DNA from: Spiribacter salilacus | GTDB lineage: Bacteria > Pseudomonadota > Gammaproteobacteria > Nitrococcales > Nitrococcaceae | Length of the DNA: 64,000 nt | Reading direction: 5' to 3' | NCBI RefSeq assembly: GCF_009649225.1 | Contig: NZ_WJPP01000001.1 | Span: forward strand, 248,001-312,000 | In this document: piece after piece, positions 1 through 10,022 of the stretch | Layout of the letters: the number at the start of each line of letters is the position of its first letter | How positions within the stretch are numbered: position 1 is the first letter of the stretch | The notes under the pieces: model-generated | The model's database searches: none | What the model saw: the letters and a program-made list of their open reading frames with translations, nothing else | What the model was told of the DNA's origin: nothing | Position numbers and translations under genes: made by a program

Positions 1-1876
1 ATTCTTCGCCCTCAGCCGCCTTTAACAGCCCTTCCCAATCTTTTCTAACAGTCTGCAGGTGCGCCAAAGCGGCCTCACGCTTGCGCGCCAAAATGCTGCC
101 GCCCTCGGTGCTAGTCGAAAGATCTTCGCGCGCGGCGTAATCAGACTTTGCCCTGAGCTCTGGCATTGGCCCTGAGATATAGTCTTGCGCGGCCTGAAGA
201 ATTTCCAATTTGTTGCGCAACGACTCAACAATGTTAATGCGCTCAATACCCTCGCTGTAATCAGCGAGTCGATCCAGCGGAATAACCACATCCTCATTAA
301 TTTTAAAAGCGTTGGTATGCGCGGCGATGGCTGCCGTGCGGGAACGGTCTGCCCAAAACGTACGCCGAGCCTCTGCCGAGGCTGCAATAAATCCATCGGC
401 ATCTCGCGTACTCACTCGACCGACCATATCCTCAGCTGCCGCCTGACAGGCAATTTCATCGTCGCTTGCGATGTCCGCAAGGAGCAACATCCGTGGCTTT
501 TCACCACGCTCGCCCTTTGGTGCGTAACCCACCGCGCGAATGTAGCGTTCATCCAAATGTTCAAGCCCCGCCAACTGCACAGCCGGGTTTGCCTCTAAGG
601 TCTCAATGACCTCAACAATTGCAGGAACCGCCTGGTGCAAATCATTCCCGTAAAACTCCAGGCATACGGTGCGTATAAACTTTGGCATCACATGCAAAAT
701 AAAACGCGCCGAGGTAATTAGCCCGTCACACCCTTCTTTTTGCACACCCGGCAATCCGCCGAGCACCTTGTCGGTGACATCTTTACCCAGCCCTATTTTG
801 CGTAAACTTGCCCCGGGCAATGTGATGATGGTGGGCTCGCCAATGGATGTTTTGCCATCAGCGGCAAAACGAGATACCCGAAAGCGCACCGTTTCTTGAC
901 AATGAATCTTGCCTAAATTGTGCTCTAGGCGTTCAACCTCCAGCCACTGCGCATCTGGGGTTACCATCCGCCAGCTAGCGAGATTATCGAGCGTTGTGCC
1001 CCAAAGAACCGCCTTTTTCCCGCCCGCGTTCATGGCAACATTGCCACCGATTGTGCTGGCGTCTCGCGAAGTTGGATCCACCGCAAACACAAGCCCAGCG
1101 CGATCAGCAACTTCTTCTACCCGTCGCGTGACCACACCGGCTTCAACGGCAATGGTAGGCACTGCACGCTCAACGCCCGGCAGTGCCGTCAGCTCAACGG
1201 CGCCAATTTTTTCTAGCTTTTCGGTATTAATCACCGCTGAGAAGTCATCTAATGGGACCGCGCCACCGGTATAACCCGTACCGCCACCCCGCGGAATGAC
1301 CGTTAGTTCAAGCTCTATTGCACTGGCCACCAAGGCCGCCATCTCCGCTTCTGAGTCGGGCGTGAGCACAACAAAAGGTAGCGCGACTCGCCAATCCGTG
1401 GCATCGGTTTGATGCGCAGCGCGGCTTAACCCGTCAAAGCAAATGTTGTGCGCGGCAGTATGCTGCGAGAATACCTTCAAGGCGCGTGCCCGTAGGGCTA
1501 GCACCTCGGTAAAACGCTGTTCAAACTGCTCAACAGCTAAGCGGCAGCCATTTGCCAGCGCTAAAGCTTGCTCATTGCCATCAGCCCGCTGGTCAATCTG
1601 CCCAAGACGGTGGCGCATCGCATCCGTCAGCGATCGCCGACGCTCAGAATTATTGAGAAGATCCTCTTGAATATAGGGATTGCGATCTACAACCCATAGA
1701 TCACCAAGCACCTCAAAAAGCATCCGCGCCGAAATACCGGTGCGGCGTTGCTCACGAAGCGTCTCAATGATTTTCCAACCCTCTTGCCCAAGATAGCGTT
1801 GAATGATTTCGCGATCAGACGAGGAGGTGTAGTTATAAGGGATCTCGCGGATACGAGGTGCAGCGGAAACAGACAT
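1..1876 (-). CDS. DUF3683-type FAD/FMN-linked oxidoreductase, C-terminus beyond window
   Basis: Large D-lactate/glycolate-dehydrogenase-like flavoprotein; about 625 N-terminal residues are visible and the frame runs open off the left edge. Residues 7-17 ([11 protein letters not shown]) and the following roughly 130 residues match the N-terminal domain of the DUF3683 family. A FAD-binding PCMH domain follows, with GGGTGYTGG at about 197-205 and a [13 protein letters not shown] segment. The oxidase C-terminal domain then begins. Full-length relatives are about 1,300 residues and end with 4Fe-4S and cysteine-rich (CCG) domains, expected outside this window. Start: ATG after a divergent 143-base spacer shared with icd. 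The substrate is unknown; a 2-hydroxy acid is the usual inference for this fold. Confidence 0.85.
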   Translation of the reverse strand, partial: MSVSAAPRIREIPYNYTSSSDREIIQRYLGQEGWKIIETLREQRRTGISARMLFEVLGDLWVVDRNPYIQEDLLNNSERRRSLTDAMRHRLGQIDQRADGNEQALALANGCRLAVEQFEQRFTEVLALRARALKVFSQHTAAHNICFDGLSRAAHQTDATDWRVALPFVVLTPDSEAEMAALVASAIELELTVIPRGGGTGYTGGAVPLDDFSAVINTEKLEKIGAVELTALPGVERAVPTIAVEAGVVTRRVEEVADRAGLVFAVDPTSRDASTIGGNVAMNAGGKKAVLWGTTLDNLASWRMVTPDAQWLEVERLEHNLGKIHCQETVRFRVSRFAADGKTSIGEPTIITLPGASLRKIGLGKDVTDKVLGGLPGVQKEGCDGLITSARFILHVMPKFIRTVCLEFYGNDLHQAVPAIVEVIETLEANPAVQLAGLEHLDERYIRAVGYAPKGERGEKPRMLLLADIASDDEIACQAAAEDMVGRVSTRDADGFIAASAEARRTFWADRSRTAAIAAHTNAFKINEDVVIPLDRLADYSEGIERINIVESLRNKLEILQAAQDYISGPMPELRAKSDYAAREDLSTSTEGGSILARKREAALAHLQTVRKDWEGLLKAAEGEE

Positions 1877-2019
1877 GATCGCCCAAAACTCCAGCGGAAA
1901 TTATGCCCCCTATGATACGGAACTTAGGTCGCGAATACTTACGATGCTGTCCTCCATCGACGGAATATGAAAAAATAATGCTTGGTTAAAGGATTAAGTA
2001 ACTGACAGAGAGACCCATT

Positions 2020-3318
2020 ATGAGCACGATTCAGGTCCCCGCCGGCGGCGAACCCATTACACGAACCAACGGCGTTTTAAACGTCCCCAATAACCCGATC
2101 ATTACCTACATTGAAGGCGATGGTATTGGCGTTGATATCACGCCAGTCATGCATCGGGTTGTTGATGCTGCCGTTGGAAAGGCCTACGGCGGCAGTCGGC
2201 AAATTCATTGGATGGAAGTCCTTGCCGGCGAAAAAGCCAATAACGAAGTCGGCGCCTGGTTACCTGATGAAACGGTGGATGCCATCCGCCAGTATCTGAT
2301 CTCCATCAAAGGCCCCATGACCACGCCCGTTGGCGGTGGCATTCGCTCACTTAACGTCGCGCTGCGCCAAGTTTTGGATCTTTACGTTTGCCTGCGACCG
2401 GTACGATGGTTTAACGGCGTGCCCTCTCCGGTAAAACGGCCCAATGAAGTGGATATGGCTATCTTCCGTGAGAATACCGAAGACATTTACGCCGGTATCG
2501 AGTTTGAGGCGGGCTCTGCCGAAAATGAAAAATTCAAAGAGCTGCTGAAGGAGCACTTCCCATCTGCTTACGCCAACATTCGTTTTACTGATGAATGCGG
2601 CATTGGCATTAAGCCAATTTCTCGGGAAGGTACCGAGCGTCTCGTTCGCGCCGCAATCCGTTATGCCATCGACAACAAGAAAAAGTCGGTCACCATCGTG
2701 CATAAAGGCAATATTATGAAGTACACCGAAGGTGCCTTCCGCACGTGGGCGTACGAGCTAGCTGAGCGTGAGTTCGGTGCCGAGACCTACACCTGGTCTG
2801 AATGGGAGCGGACCGTTGCCGCCAAAGGCCAGGCGGCAGCCAATGAGGAACAAGACGCCGCAGTGGCAGCAGGCCGTATTTTGATTAAAGACTCCATTGC
2901 AGACATCACTCTGCAGCAGGTCCTTACCCGCCCAACCGACTTTGATGTGATTGCCACCATGAACCTTAATGGCGATTACCTCTCTGATGCGCTGGCCGCG
3001 CAGGTTGGGGGAATTGGCATTGCGCCAGGGGGCAATATCAACGAGCAGACAGGCCATGCCGTGTTTGAAGCAACCCACGGCACCGCGCCCAAGTACGCGG
3101 GCAAAGATATGGTTAACCCGGGCTCTTTGATTCTTTCTGCTGAAATGATGTTAAGGCATCTTGGCTGGACAGAAGCGGCCGACCTCATCATTAAAGGCAT
3201 GGATCAAGCTATCGCTAGCCGCGAAGTCACTTATGACTTTGCGCGGTTAATGGACGACGCCACAAAAGTCAGCTGCTCTCAGTTTGGCGAGGCGATGATT
3301 CGGCATATGGGGGACTAA
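2020..3318 (+). CDS. icd: isocitrate dehydrogenase, NADP-dependent
   Basis: Oxidative decarboxylation of isocitrate to 2-oxoglutarate in the TCA cycle, cytoplasmic homodimer. The 432-residue product is close to the E. coli enzyme along its length. The loop [15 protein letters not shown] (about 101-115) carries Ser110, equivalent to E. coli Ser113, the residue phosphorylated by AceK. The C-terminal HGTAPKYAG motif holds the Lys-Tyr pair typical of NADP rather than NAD specificity. A GAGAGA ribosome-binding site precedes the ATG. aceK follows after 38 bases in the same direction, so the enzyme and its regulator are probably co-transcribed, unlike the E. coli arrangement where aceK sits with aceBA. 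Confidence 0.97.
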   Translation: MSTIQVPAGGEPITRTNGVLNVPNNPIITYIEGDGIGVDITPVMHRVVDAAVGKAYGGSRQIHWMEVLAGEKANNEVGAWLPDETVDAIRQYLISIKGPMTTPVGGGIRSLNVALRQVLDLYVCLRPVRWFNGVPSPVKRPNEVDMAIFRENTEDIYAGIEFEAGSAENEKFKELLKEHFPSAYANIRFTDECGIGIKPISREGTERLVRAAIRYAIDNKKKSVTIVHKGNIMKYTEGAFRTWAYELAEREFGAETYTWSEWERTVAAKGQAAANEEQDAAVAAGRILIKDSIADITLQQVLTRPTDFDVIATMNLNGDYLSDALAAQVGGIGIAPGGNINEQTGHAVFEATHGTAPKYAGKDMVNPGSLILSAEMMLRHLGWTEAADLIIKGMDQAIASREVTYDFARLMDDATKVSCSQFGEAMIRHMGD

Positions 3319-3356
3319 CCATCCCGTCTACAGCGAAAGCAGATTCGCGGGCGGCG

Positions 3357-5066
3357 TTGGTCGCCCGCACTGCTTGGCGTATTAGCGATGGGTTTGATCG
3401 CTACAACCAAGACTTCCGTCGCATAACCGCTCGCGCAAAAAAGCGCTTTGTGGCCCGCGATTGGAAAGGGCAAATGGCCGACATTGCGCGTCGCGTAGAG
3501 CTCTACGAGCAATGGGCACAGCGCACGGTTAAACATTTGCATAATGAGCTAGGTGAAGAATTTGCGGATCATCAGCTCTGGGAAGCAGTTCGCGATTACT
3601 TTGGGCAACGTATCGAAGAAATTCCCGATGCCGGTTTTGCCAAAACCTTCTACAACTCCATCACGCGGCGCGTTTTCGGCACTCGTGGAGTAGACACCGC
3701 TGTTGAATTTGTTCAACCCCCGCCTGAGGAAGGTATTACGTCGCTAACCATGCGCTGCTACCCCTGTTGGGGAGACCTTGATGCGGTCTGCGCCGCGCTG
3801 TTAGATGATTTTAAATTCAGTCAGCGTCATTATGCCGATGCTGGTAGCGCCGCTGCCTATATTGCGCGCACCATTCGTGAAAATACTGAGGCTCCTTTAA
3901 CTGACAACGACTGCCATCGCCTTGAATTTATTGACACTCATTTCTTTCAAGGAACACGGGCTTATTTAGTGGGCCGCATTCGGACCGAGCAGCAGACCCA
4001 TCCCATTGTTGTTGCGCTGTGTAATACCGACACCGGCATTACCGTCGATGCGGTCCTGACAACAGCCAAACAGATCGGTGTCATCTTCTCGTATACCCGC
4101 TCTTATTATTTTGCAGACCCCACCTCGGTCGTTGCCGCCGTACAGTTTTTACACGACTTACTGCCGCGCAAGCCCATTGACGAACTCTACACCGTACTTG
4201 GGCGGCTTAGGCAAGGAAAAACAGAACGTTACCGAACACTCATAAAGCATCTTCACAAAACTGACGATGCCTTTGTGCATGCCCCGGGCGAACCGGGGCT
4301 CGTTCAGATTGTATTTACCCTGCCCTCTTTCAATTTAGTCTTTAAGGTGATGCGAGATGTTTTTCGCCCACCCAAAACCACCACCCACGATGATGTGCAT
4401 CAAAGCTATCGGTTGGTCTCTCGGCATGACCATGCGGGCAGGCTCATCGATACTCAGCACTTTCGTAACCTCCAACTTCCGCGAAATCGTTTCTCTGATG
4501 AGATATTTGCCGAGCTCATGAAAGAAGCCCCACGCACTGTGAGTATCGATGGCGATCAATTGGTGTTCAAACACGCTTATGTAGAGCGCCGGGTGCGCCC
4601 ACTGAACCTATATGTCCGTGAGGTGGATGAGCAAGAAGGCACGCGGGCGATCCTCGATTATGGCCGGTGTATTAAAGATCTGGCAGAAACTAATATTTTT
4701 GCGGGCGATCTGTTGCTAAAGAATTTTGGCGTGACCAGCTCGGGGCGCGTGGTTTTTTATGACTACGATGAAGTCTCTTTAGTTACCGAGTGCAACTTTT
4801 TTGAGCTGCCCGAGCCCGATGAAGACTATCCGCTGATGGACCATTCCATGCACCGCTTTGTTGGCCCGCAGGATATATTCCCCGAGGAGTTTATTCGCTT
4901 CCTTTCCATGCCATCCCGTTTGCGCGCTGAATTTCTAACCGCACATCGCGACTTACTCACGGCTGAGTACTGGCGCGATGTGAAATCCCGCCGGCTAACT
5001 GGCGAAGTAGCAGAGATCGTGCCTTACGTGCGTCAGAGTGTGGCGGCACATCGAATCGAGTTATAA
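3357..5066 (+). CDS. aceK: isocitrate dehydrogenase kinase/phosphatase
   Basis: Bifunctional enzyme that phosphorylates (inactivates) and dephosphorylates Icd, setting flux between the TCA cycle and the glyoxylate bypass. At 569 residues it matches the family (578 in E. coli). The ATP-site segment FTLPSFNLVFKV lies near residues 318-330. The kinase catalytic region GDLLLKNFGV (about 450-460) and the metal-binding DYDE (about 469-472) are intact. The first usable start in frame is TTG at 3357; the reading frame is open further upstream but holds no ATG or GTG before the icd stop, and the TTG aligns with the N-terminus of homologues. No strong ribosome-binding site is visible. Neither aceA nor aceB is in the window. 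Confidence 0.95.
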   Translation: MVARTAWRISDGFDRYNQDFRRITARAKKRFVARDWKGQMADIARRVELYEQWAQRTVKHLHNELGEEFADHQLWEAVRDYFGQRIEEIPDAGFAKTFYNSITRRVFGTRGVDTAVEFVQPPPEEGITSLTMRCYPCWGDLDAVCAALLDDFKFSQRHYADAGSAAAYIARTIRENTEAPLTDNDCHRLEFIDTHFFQGTRAYLVGRIRTEQQTHPIVVALCNTDTGITVDAVLTTAKQIGVIFSYTRSYYFADPTSVVAAVQFLHDLLPRKPIDELYTVLGRLRQGKTERYRTLIKHLHKTDDAFVHAPGEPGLVQIVFTLPSFNLVFKVMRDVFRPPKTTTHDDVHQSYRLVSRHDHAGRLIDTQHFRNLQLPRNRFSDEIFAELMKEAPRTVSIDGDQLVFKHAYVERRVRPLNLYVREVDEQEGTRAILDYGRCIKDLAETNIFAGDLLLKNFGVTSSGRVVFYDYDEVSLVTECNFFELPEPDEDYPLMDHSMHRFVGPQDIFPEEFIRFLSMPSRLRAEFLTAHRDLLTAEYWRDVKSRRLTGEVAEIVPYVRQSVAAHRIEL

Positions 5067-5075
5067 GGCCCCCGC

Positions 5076-5873
5076 TTACACGAAAAACCACAACAGCAGT
5101 ACGCCTAAAACGACCCGATAGATAACAAAGGGTTGCATGCCCATTTTGGTGATTACTTTAAGAAAATAATGGATTGTTAAGTAGGCACTTACCCCGGCCA
5201 ACAGCGCACCAACAATTAAAACCATCCAATTCACAGCCCCCGGCTCGCTAACTAAACCCAGCACCTCAAGCCCGCCAGCCAAGACAATCACCGGAATGGA
5301 TAATAAAAAAGAAAATCGCGCGGCAGCGGCACGGTTGAGTCCAAGCAGTAGCGCAGCGGTCATCGTTATACCTGAACGGGAGGTGCCCGGAATTAACGCT
5401 AACGACTGAGCCCCACCGATCCAAAGTACGTCCACTAATTTAAGGTCTCGTTCGCTGCGTTCGCCGCGCCGACACCAATCGGCATACGCCAAGAGCACCC
5501 CAAACCCAATAAGTGCCGCGGCAATTACCAACGGAGATCGTAATCCAATGGCCACCCAGTCTCGAAATAAAAGACCCGCAAGCCCCACCGGCACCGTACC
5601 GATAATAATCCACCACCCCAGGCGGCCATCTGCATCCCAACGATAGCCAGCAAACCCGACGAACCAGGCGAATGTCACGGTTTGAATGTCTTTGCGAAAA
5701 TACGTAACCACTGCTGTGAGCGTGCCAACGTGAAGGGCCACGTCCATGGCGAGGCCCTGGTCGTCCCAATCGCTAAAGACTGGCACCAGCACTAAATGCG
5801 CTGAACTCGATATTGGTAGGAATTCGGTAACGCCTTGCACAATGGCCAAAATCACAACTTGAAGCCACTCCAC
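5076..5873 (-). CDS. uppP: undecaprenyl-diphosphate phosphatase
   Basis: Integral membrane enzyme that converts undecaprenyl pyrophosphate to the monophosphate lipid carrier for peptidoglycan synthesis (BacA family, bacitracin resistance). It shows the two family signatures: a glutamate/serine-rich TEFLPISSSAHL near the N-terminus and PGTSRSG about 140 residues later, and about eight hydrophobic segments in 265 residues. The frame is open three codons upstream (GTG at 5882), but the GTG at 5873 aligns with homologues and has AAGG eight bases ahead. It converges on aceK with a gap of only 9 bases and no visible terminator. Confidence 0.93.
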   Translation of the reverse strand: MEWLQVVILAIVQGVTEFLPISSSAHLVLVPVFSDWDDQGLAMDVALHVGTLTAVVTYFRKDIQTVTFAWFVGFAGYRWDADGRLGWWIIIGTVPVGLAGLLFRDWVAIGLRSPLVIAAALIGFGVLLAYADWCRRGERSERDLKLVDVLWIGGAQSLALIPGTSRSGITMTAALLLGLNRAAAARFSFLLSIPVIVLAGGLEVLGLVSEPGAVNWMVLIVGALLAGVSAYLTIHYFLKVITKMGMQPFVIYRVVLGVLLLWFFV

Positions 5874-5971
5874 GGGCACCACCTTATTTGTTTAATGATT
5901 CACGGTAACAATAGATTACCAAAGCCGATTACAATGCAGATAACTCGATCGAACACCAATAGGATAGTGCA

Positions 5972-6622
5972 ATGAAATTTTTTGCGGATACCGCCCAAGT
6001 TGAGGATATAAAAGAACTCAATGATTACGGCCTGCTCGATGGTGTCACCACCAACCCATCCTTGGTCGCAAAAGCCGGCGGTGATTTTTTAACTACAATT
6101 CAGTCGATTTGTCAGATTGTATCCGGGCCTGTTTCTGCAGAAGTGGCTGCGACTGACTTTGAAGGCATGATGCGTGAGGCCGCTGTGCTCAGCGCAATTG
6201 CGCCTAATGTTGTTATAAAAGTGCCGCTCACCCTACCCGGCCTCCAGGCCTGCCGCGCGCTTCGTGCAAAACAGATAGACGTGAATGTGACGCTGTGTTT
6301 CTCAGCCAACCAAGCCTTACTCGCAGCAAAAGCGGGCGCAACGTTTGTGTCTCCCTTTATCGGCCGTCTTGACGATATTAACCTCGACGGCATGCAGCTG
6401 ATTCATGATATTCGTCTTATCTTTGACAACTATGACTTCGATACCCAAATACTGGCCGCAAGCATCCGCCAGCCTAACCATGTCAGCGATGCCGCCCTGG
6501 CCGGCGCCGATGCCGTGACCATTCCCCCTAATGTGATTCGGGCACTGGCTAATCACCCGCTCACCCAAAAGGGCCTTGAGACCTTTTTAAAGGATTGGGC
6601 GGATAGCGGTCAGACGATTTGA
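5972..6622 (+). CDS. fsa: fructose-6-phosphate aldolase / small transaldolase (TalC/MipB family)
   Basis: Small class I aldolase of 216 residues, the length typical of the FSA/TalC branch rather than the classical 310-residue transaldolase. MKFFADTA and DGVTTNPSL at the N-terminus and the Schiff-base Lys83 in VVIKVPLT are characteristic. It transfers or releases a dihydroxyacetone unit from fructose-6-phosphate or sedoheptulose-7-phosphate. Sequence alone does not separate aldolase from transaldolase activity. Since no classical tal gene is in the window, it may provide the pentose-phosphate transaldolase step beside the Entner-Doudoroff genes at 45-51 kb (inference). ATG with AGGAT upstream; monocistronic, converging on the RpiR gene. 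Confidence 0.88.
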   Translation: MKFFADTAQVEDIKELNDYGLLDGVTTNPSLVAKAGGDFLTTIQSICQIVSGPVSAEVAATDFEGMMREAAVLSAIAPNVVIKVPLTLPGLQACRALRAKQIDVNVTLCFSANQALLAAKAGATFVSPFIGRLDDINLDGMQLIHDIRLIFDNYDFDTQILAASIRQPNHVSDAALAGADAVTIPPNVIRALANHPLTQKGLETFLKDWADSGQTI

Positions 6623-6644
6623 TAAGGGGGCGAGCCTGACAGAC

Positions 6645-7601
6645 CTAATTTGTCTCAACGTCTAAGCGATGGATCATTTGGTCACGCTCCCGAAGCGCTG
6701 CCTCGGCGGCTTCCGGCATCGCTGCTGCACACGCGTTGACGAGGCACTCGGCAAGTGCCACAAAAGTCACCAGCGAGTTGGAAAGAAAGCTTGACTCGTG
6801 CGGCACAAGTAGAGCCCAGTTTGCCCATTTCAGCAGAGGTGAGCTCATTCGGTCCGTCAATGCCGCAACCGGAACGCCGCGCTCAGCGGCCACGGTAGTG
6901 GTTAAGATTGCCTGCCGGGAGTAAGGGCTACAACTGGCGCAAATCAGCAGATCGTTTTCCGAAAGAGCAGCGAGGCTCTCAGCAAGTCCTGGAGAATCTG
7001 TATCGAGAAGGGTTACGTCGCTACGAATAAGCGCCAACCCGTATTGCAAAAAAACCGCCAGCGCTCGCATCTGCCGAATACCTTGAATAACAATCCGATC
7101 CGCTTTTGTCATTGCTGAGACAATCGCCTGAAACTGTTGGAGATCAACTGTCTCAACAAACCGATGAATGTTCTCCAGATTTTCGTGACACAGTTGCCGA
7201 ACGTGGACTTTCTGATCATCGTTACCGGAGTGCAATGCGGTTTGGGCCTGACGAGAGTAAAATGTACTAGGTCCATTGAAGGAAGCATCTAACAAGATAG
7301 ATTGAAGTCCGCTGAACCCCTGATAACCCAAATGCCGTGCTAAACGGGTTACGGTTGCCGGATGGACAGTCAGCTTATCTGCTAAGCGGGTAATCGATAG
7401 GAGCGCCGGGTCGCCTTGCAACTCAATGAGCCTGTTAAGCGCTGCCTGAGACTTACGGCCGAGTTTAATGGCAGATTCACCTTTCGCGATGGCCAGTGAA
7501 AGTGACCGTAGCGAATCAATTGTCCTTGGCGGCTCATGCTCGTATTCATTCACTTGCCAGGATCCTGCCGGCGTGAACTGGCCTTTTACCTGCCTGTTCA
7601 T
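6645..7601 (-). CDS. MurR/RpiR family transcriptional regulator
   Basis: DNA-binding regulator with an N-terminal HTH_6 domain (roughly residues 20-95, containing LADKLTVHPATVTRLARHLG) and a C-terminal SIS domain (about 120-260) that in this family binds a phosphorylated or acidic ligand. It is the last gene of the leftward catabolic arm and overlaps the C45 hydrolase. The ATG at 7601 has GGAG five bases upstream; an upstream ATG (7631) and a GTG at 7553 overlapping the hydrolase stop are alternatives. It probably controls the divergent promoters around 10.8 kb, where a perfect TGTGCAA/TTGCACA inverted repeat sits (inference). Confidence 0.9.
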   Translation of the reverse strand: MNRQVKGQFTPAGSWQVNEYEHEPPRTIDSLRSLSLAIAKGESAIKLGRKSQAALNRLIELQGDPALLSITRLADKLTVHPATVTRLARHLGYQGFSGLQSILLDASFNGPSTFYSRQAQTALHSGNDDQKVHVRQLCHENLENIHRFVETVDLQQFQAIVSAMTKADRIVIQGIRQMRALAVFLQYGLALIRSDVTLLDTDSPGLAESLAALSENDLLICASCSPYSRQAILTTTVAAERGVPVAALTDRMSSPLLKWANWALLVPHESSFLSNSLVTFVALAECLVNACAAAMPEAAEAALRERDQMIHRLDVETN

Positions 7602-8577
7602 AAACACTCCAATCGATTGTTTCGCCCGCAACCTGTATTACAGCAGTTGCCAATGTATTTTCTCCGTCCGGATCTAAGGGATGGTTGCGTAAAATCGGGA
7701 GATCCTTATCCGCTTGATCTCGAACGATATCTTCACAGCTTAAATCACCTTGACGAACCAGTATATCCGCACGCTGCTGACGAGATGCTGAAGAACCGGT
7801 AATAAACTGCTCACCATCTCCTTCAAAAAGGTTCAATGCATGATTCGCATGGGCGAACCCGGATTCAATGGGTACGACATGGGATCTCCCTGCGCCAAAC
7901 TCAATACTTAATGGCGTAGGCCTTGATGCCTGCCCCAGTGTGAAATGGAATCCACCGCTTTGATTATCCTTACGCAGTAGATCAACGGCAGACTCGAGGC
8001 TTCTACAACCTAAGACGGCACGACCAAGAATCATTCTAGGCATGGTCACTGCGTCAAATCGCAACCGCAGGTTATTTACTGCTTGGTAAATTCCAGAGCT
8101 ATTGATTCCAAACGTATGCCCTGGCAGCGACCCCGGATAGCAAAACGCCACATAATTCGGACCTGAATCAAGATCAGTATGAGCCATAAAACAGTGCCCA
8201 TTGAGAAGCGGCATTCCATCCTCATTGTGCGCAATTACCGTCGGCTCGCCGGGCATCACAACTGTGGTACACCCTTCACCCGCAGCGCTAATGAGATCCC
8301 CTCTGCAATTCCAGGCAAACACTGACTCAATCGGCAGCTCAAGACCGGCAGCAAGCCCTTTAAGTTCAGCCCAGATTTCTGGGAATCGATCACACGTATA
8401 TCGAGCAAGTTGCTCGACAGTACTACGATGAGCAGATCGGATGACCTCTAACCAAGCATCACTGTGAATCACTATTTCGTGCATAGCATCACGCCCAGCT
8501 AAACCAATCTGATAGCCAACATCGTAAGGCGTGCCGGTAGCAATAACCTTCCCGATCCTGCCAACCTTACTCAACAC
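7546..8577 (-). CDS. C45-family autoproteolytic Ntn hydrolase (penicillin acyl-CoA:6-APA acyltransferase-like)
   Basis: N-terminal-nucleophile hydrolase made as an inactive precursor. The sequence carries the family's self-cleavage site Gly102-Cys103-Thr104 inside GEGCTTVV, preceded by an FAWNCRGD segment and followed by HNEDG near 115, all typical of the AAT/C45 fold; 343 residues is normal. The family cleaves or transfers acyl groups on amides: the fungal acyltransferase acts on penicillin precursors and insect Tan releases beta-alanine from N-beta-alanyl amines (established for those members). Here it lies between an amino-acid importer and a regulator, so release of an amino acid from an imported N-acyl conjugate is likely but unproven. 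GTG start within the 3' end of the ATPase gene (11-base overlap). No signal peptide, so it should be cytoplasmic. Confidence 0.85.
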   Translation of the reverse strand: MLSKVGRIGKVIATGTPYDVGYQIGLAGRDAMHEIVIHSDAWLEVIRSAHRSTVEQLARYTCDRFPEIWAELKGLAAGLELPIESVFAWNCRGDLISAAGEGCTTVVMPGEPTVIAHNEDGMPLLNGHCFMAHTDLDSGPNYVAFCYPGSLPGHTFGINSSGIYQAVNNLRLRFDAVTMPRMILGRAVLGCRSLESAVDLLRKDNQSGGFHFTLGQASRPTPLSIEFGAGRSHVVPIESGFAHANHALNLFEGDGEQFITGSSASRQQRADILVRQGDLSCEDIVRDQADKDLPILRNHPLDPDGENTLATAVIQVAGETIDWSVYEQAGKRPVHAGRILASE

Positions 8578-9295
8578 GTTGCAGAAACTCCTTCATTCTC
8601 TGATTTGGCGGATGATCGATAACATCAACCGGGTTACCATCGACCGCGATCGTGCCATGCTCCATAAATATGAGGCGCGTCCCCACCTGTTTTGCGAAAT
8701 TCATCTCGTGAGTGACAACTACCATAGTCATTCCCTCACGCGCTAAATCCCTCATGACAGTCAGCACCTCTTGTTTAAGTTCGGGGTCGAGTGCGGAAGT
8801 TGGCTCGTCGAACAACATAACGCGCGGCTTTATAGCAAGCGCTCTAGCGATAGCGACACGTTGCTGCTGCCCCCCTGAGAGCTCGGCGGGATATTGGCTC
8901 GCCTTTTCAACAAGTCCGACCTTGACCAACAATTCTCGTGCTTGTTGCTCCGCCTCTTTAAGACTCGCCCCACGAACTTTGCGTGGTCCAAATGCCACGT
9001 TCTCTAACGCGGTAAGTTGCGGGAAGAGGTTGAATTGCTGGAACACCATACCCGCCTCTTGGCGAATTTGACGCAGTTGGCTGCTACCTCCAGTTACACT
9101 GAGGCCATCTACAATCAGATCTCCACTTGTAATTCGCTCTAGTCCATTAATACATCGGAGCAAAGTGGATTTACCCGAGCCAGATGGCCCGACAAGTACA
9201 ACCACCTCGCCTTGTTCAATAGCTAGATCGACTTCATCGAGAACTTTTAAGGTGCCAAAGTGCTTAGACGTTTTTTGAAATTGAATAATGCTCAC
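8567..9295 (-). CDS. amino-acid ABC transporter ATP-binding protein (GlnQ type)
   Basis: Cytoplasmic ATPase of a polar-amino-acid importer. Walker [10 protein letters not shown] (about 36-44), ABC signature [15 protein letters not shown], Walker [13 protein letters not shown] and the switch histidine in VVVVTHEM are all intact in 242 residues. It starts at GTG and overlaps the permease stop by four bases (GTGA), indicating translational coupling, and itself overlaps the hydrolase gene downstream. Family resemblance is to GlnQ/HisP; the true substrate cannot be read from the ATPase. Confidence 0.95.
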   Translation of the reverse strand: MSIIQFQKTSKHFGTLKVLDEVDLAIEQGEVVVLVGPSGSGKSTLLRCINGLERITSGDLIVDGLSVTGGSSQLRQIRQEAGMVFQQFNLFPQLTALENVAFGPRKVRGASLKEAEQQARELLVKVGLVEKASQYPAELSGGQQQRVAIARALAIKPRVMLFDEPTSALDPELKQEVLTVMRDLAREGMTMVVVTHEMNFAKQVGTRLIFMEHGTIAVDGNPVDVIDHPPNQRMKEFLQRVE

Positions 9296-9948
9296 AAAAT
9301 TCTCATCCGTCGTTCAATCATTCGTAGGATCAGCGATAGCGTGCCGGTCATAATCAAATAGATCACTGCCACAGCACTCCAAATCTCAACAGCACGGAAA
9401 TTCGAAGCCATAATTTCTTGGCCCGTCCGCGTCAACTCACCCACTCCAATAACGATGAATAATGAGGTGTCCTTAAGACTGACAATAAACTGATTACCAA
9501 GCGGGGGGATAAGCCGTCGGAAAGCTAAGGGCCCAACGATGTAGAGCAGTACTTTCCACCGCGGCAATCCAAGCGCTAACCCTGCTTCACTCAGACCACG
9601 CCCAATCGAAAGAAGTGCTCCACGCACAATCTCGGCAATATACGCGCCCGCATTAATCAGAATCGCCAGTATGGCAGCGCTCATTGGATCGATACGGACC
9701 TCGGCTAACACCGGCAGCGCGAAATACAAAAACATAACTTGCACCACAATTGGTGTGCCTCGAATGATCTCAATGTATGTAAAGGCGATAAGGTTTAGTA
9801 CGGGCCCACCAAATGCGCGCATTAAACCCGCAATTCCGCCCAGAACAACACCCCCAACCAAACCAAACACGGTGATTTGTATGGTTATGAGTGCACCGCT
9901 GAGCAATGCAGGCAGAAATTCGAGGACAACCATCCAGTCGGTCTGCAT
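9292..9948 (-). CDS. amino-acid ABC transporter permease
   Basis: Inner-membrane subunit of the polar-amino-acid uptake (PAAT) class, 218 residues with about five hydrophobic helices. The EAA loop that docks the ATPase is visible around [15 protein letters not shown]. Only one permease gene is present, so a homodimer is expected rather than the HisQ/HisM-type pair. The ATG follows a strong stem-loop with a T run that separates it from the binding-protein gene, which should make the binding protein more abundant than the membrane parts. Confidence 0.94.
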   Translation of the reverse strand: MQTDWMVVLEFLPALLSGALITIQITVFGLVGGVVLGGIAGLMRAFGGPVLNLIAFTYIEIIRGTPIVVQVMFLYFALPVLAEVRIDPMSAAILAILINAGAYIAEIVRGALLSIGRGLSEAGLALGLPRWKVLLYIVGPLAFRRLIPPLGNQFIVSLKDTSLFIVIGVGELTRTGQEIMASNFRAVEIWSAVAVIYLIMTGTLSLILRMIERRMRIL

Positions 9949-9966
9949 CTAAAGTCTCCAATCTAA

Positions 9967-10004
9967 TAAAAACAGGTACGAGACAGATTAACGCCTCGTA
10001 CCTG
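9967..10004 (-). terminator. intrinsic terminator/attenuator between binding protein and permease
   Basis: On the minus strand a 10-bp perfect stem CAGGTACGAG/CTCGTACCTG closes a 12-base loop and is followed by TTTTTATT. It lies directly after the binding-protein stop codon and before the permease start, inside what is otherwise one operon. Partial termination here is a common way to keep periplasmic binding protein in excess. Confidence 0.8.
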
Positions 10005-10022
10005 ACAGGACGTTAACTCAGA

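Noticed and set aside
1-1876. Short ORFs on the plus strand in the first 1.9 kb
   Set aside because: All lie antisense to the continuous DUF3683 oxidoreductase frame, which runs off the window edge.
2347-2703. 118-residue ORF antisense to icd
   Set aside because: Shadow frame over a highly conserved gene with no ribosome-binding site or recognisable domain.
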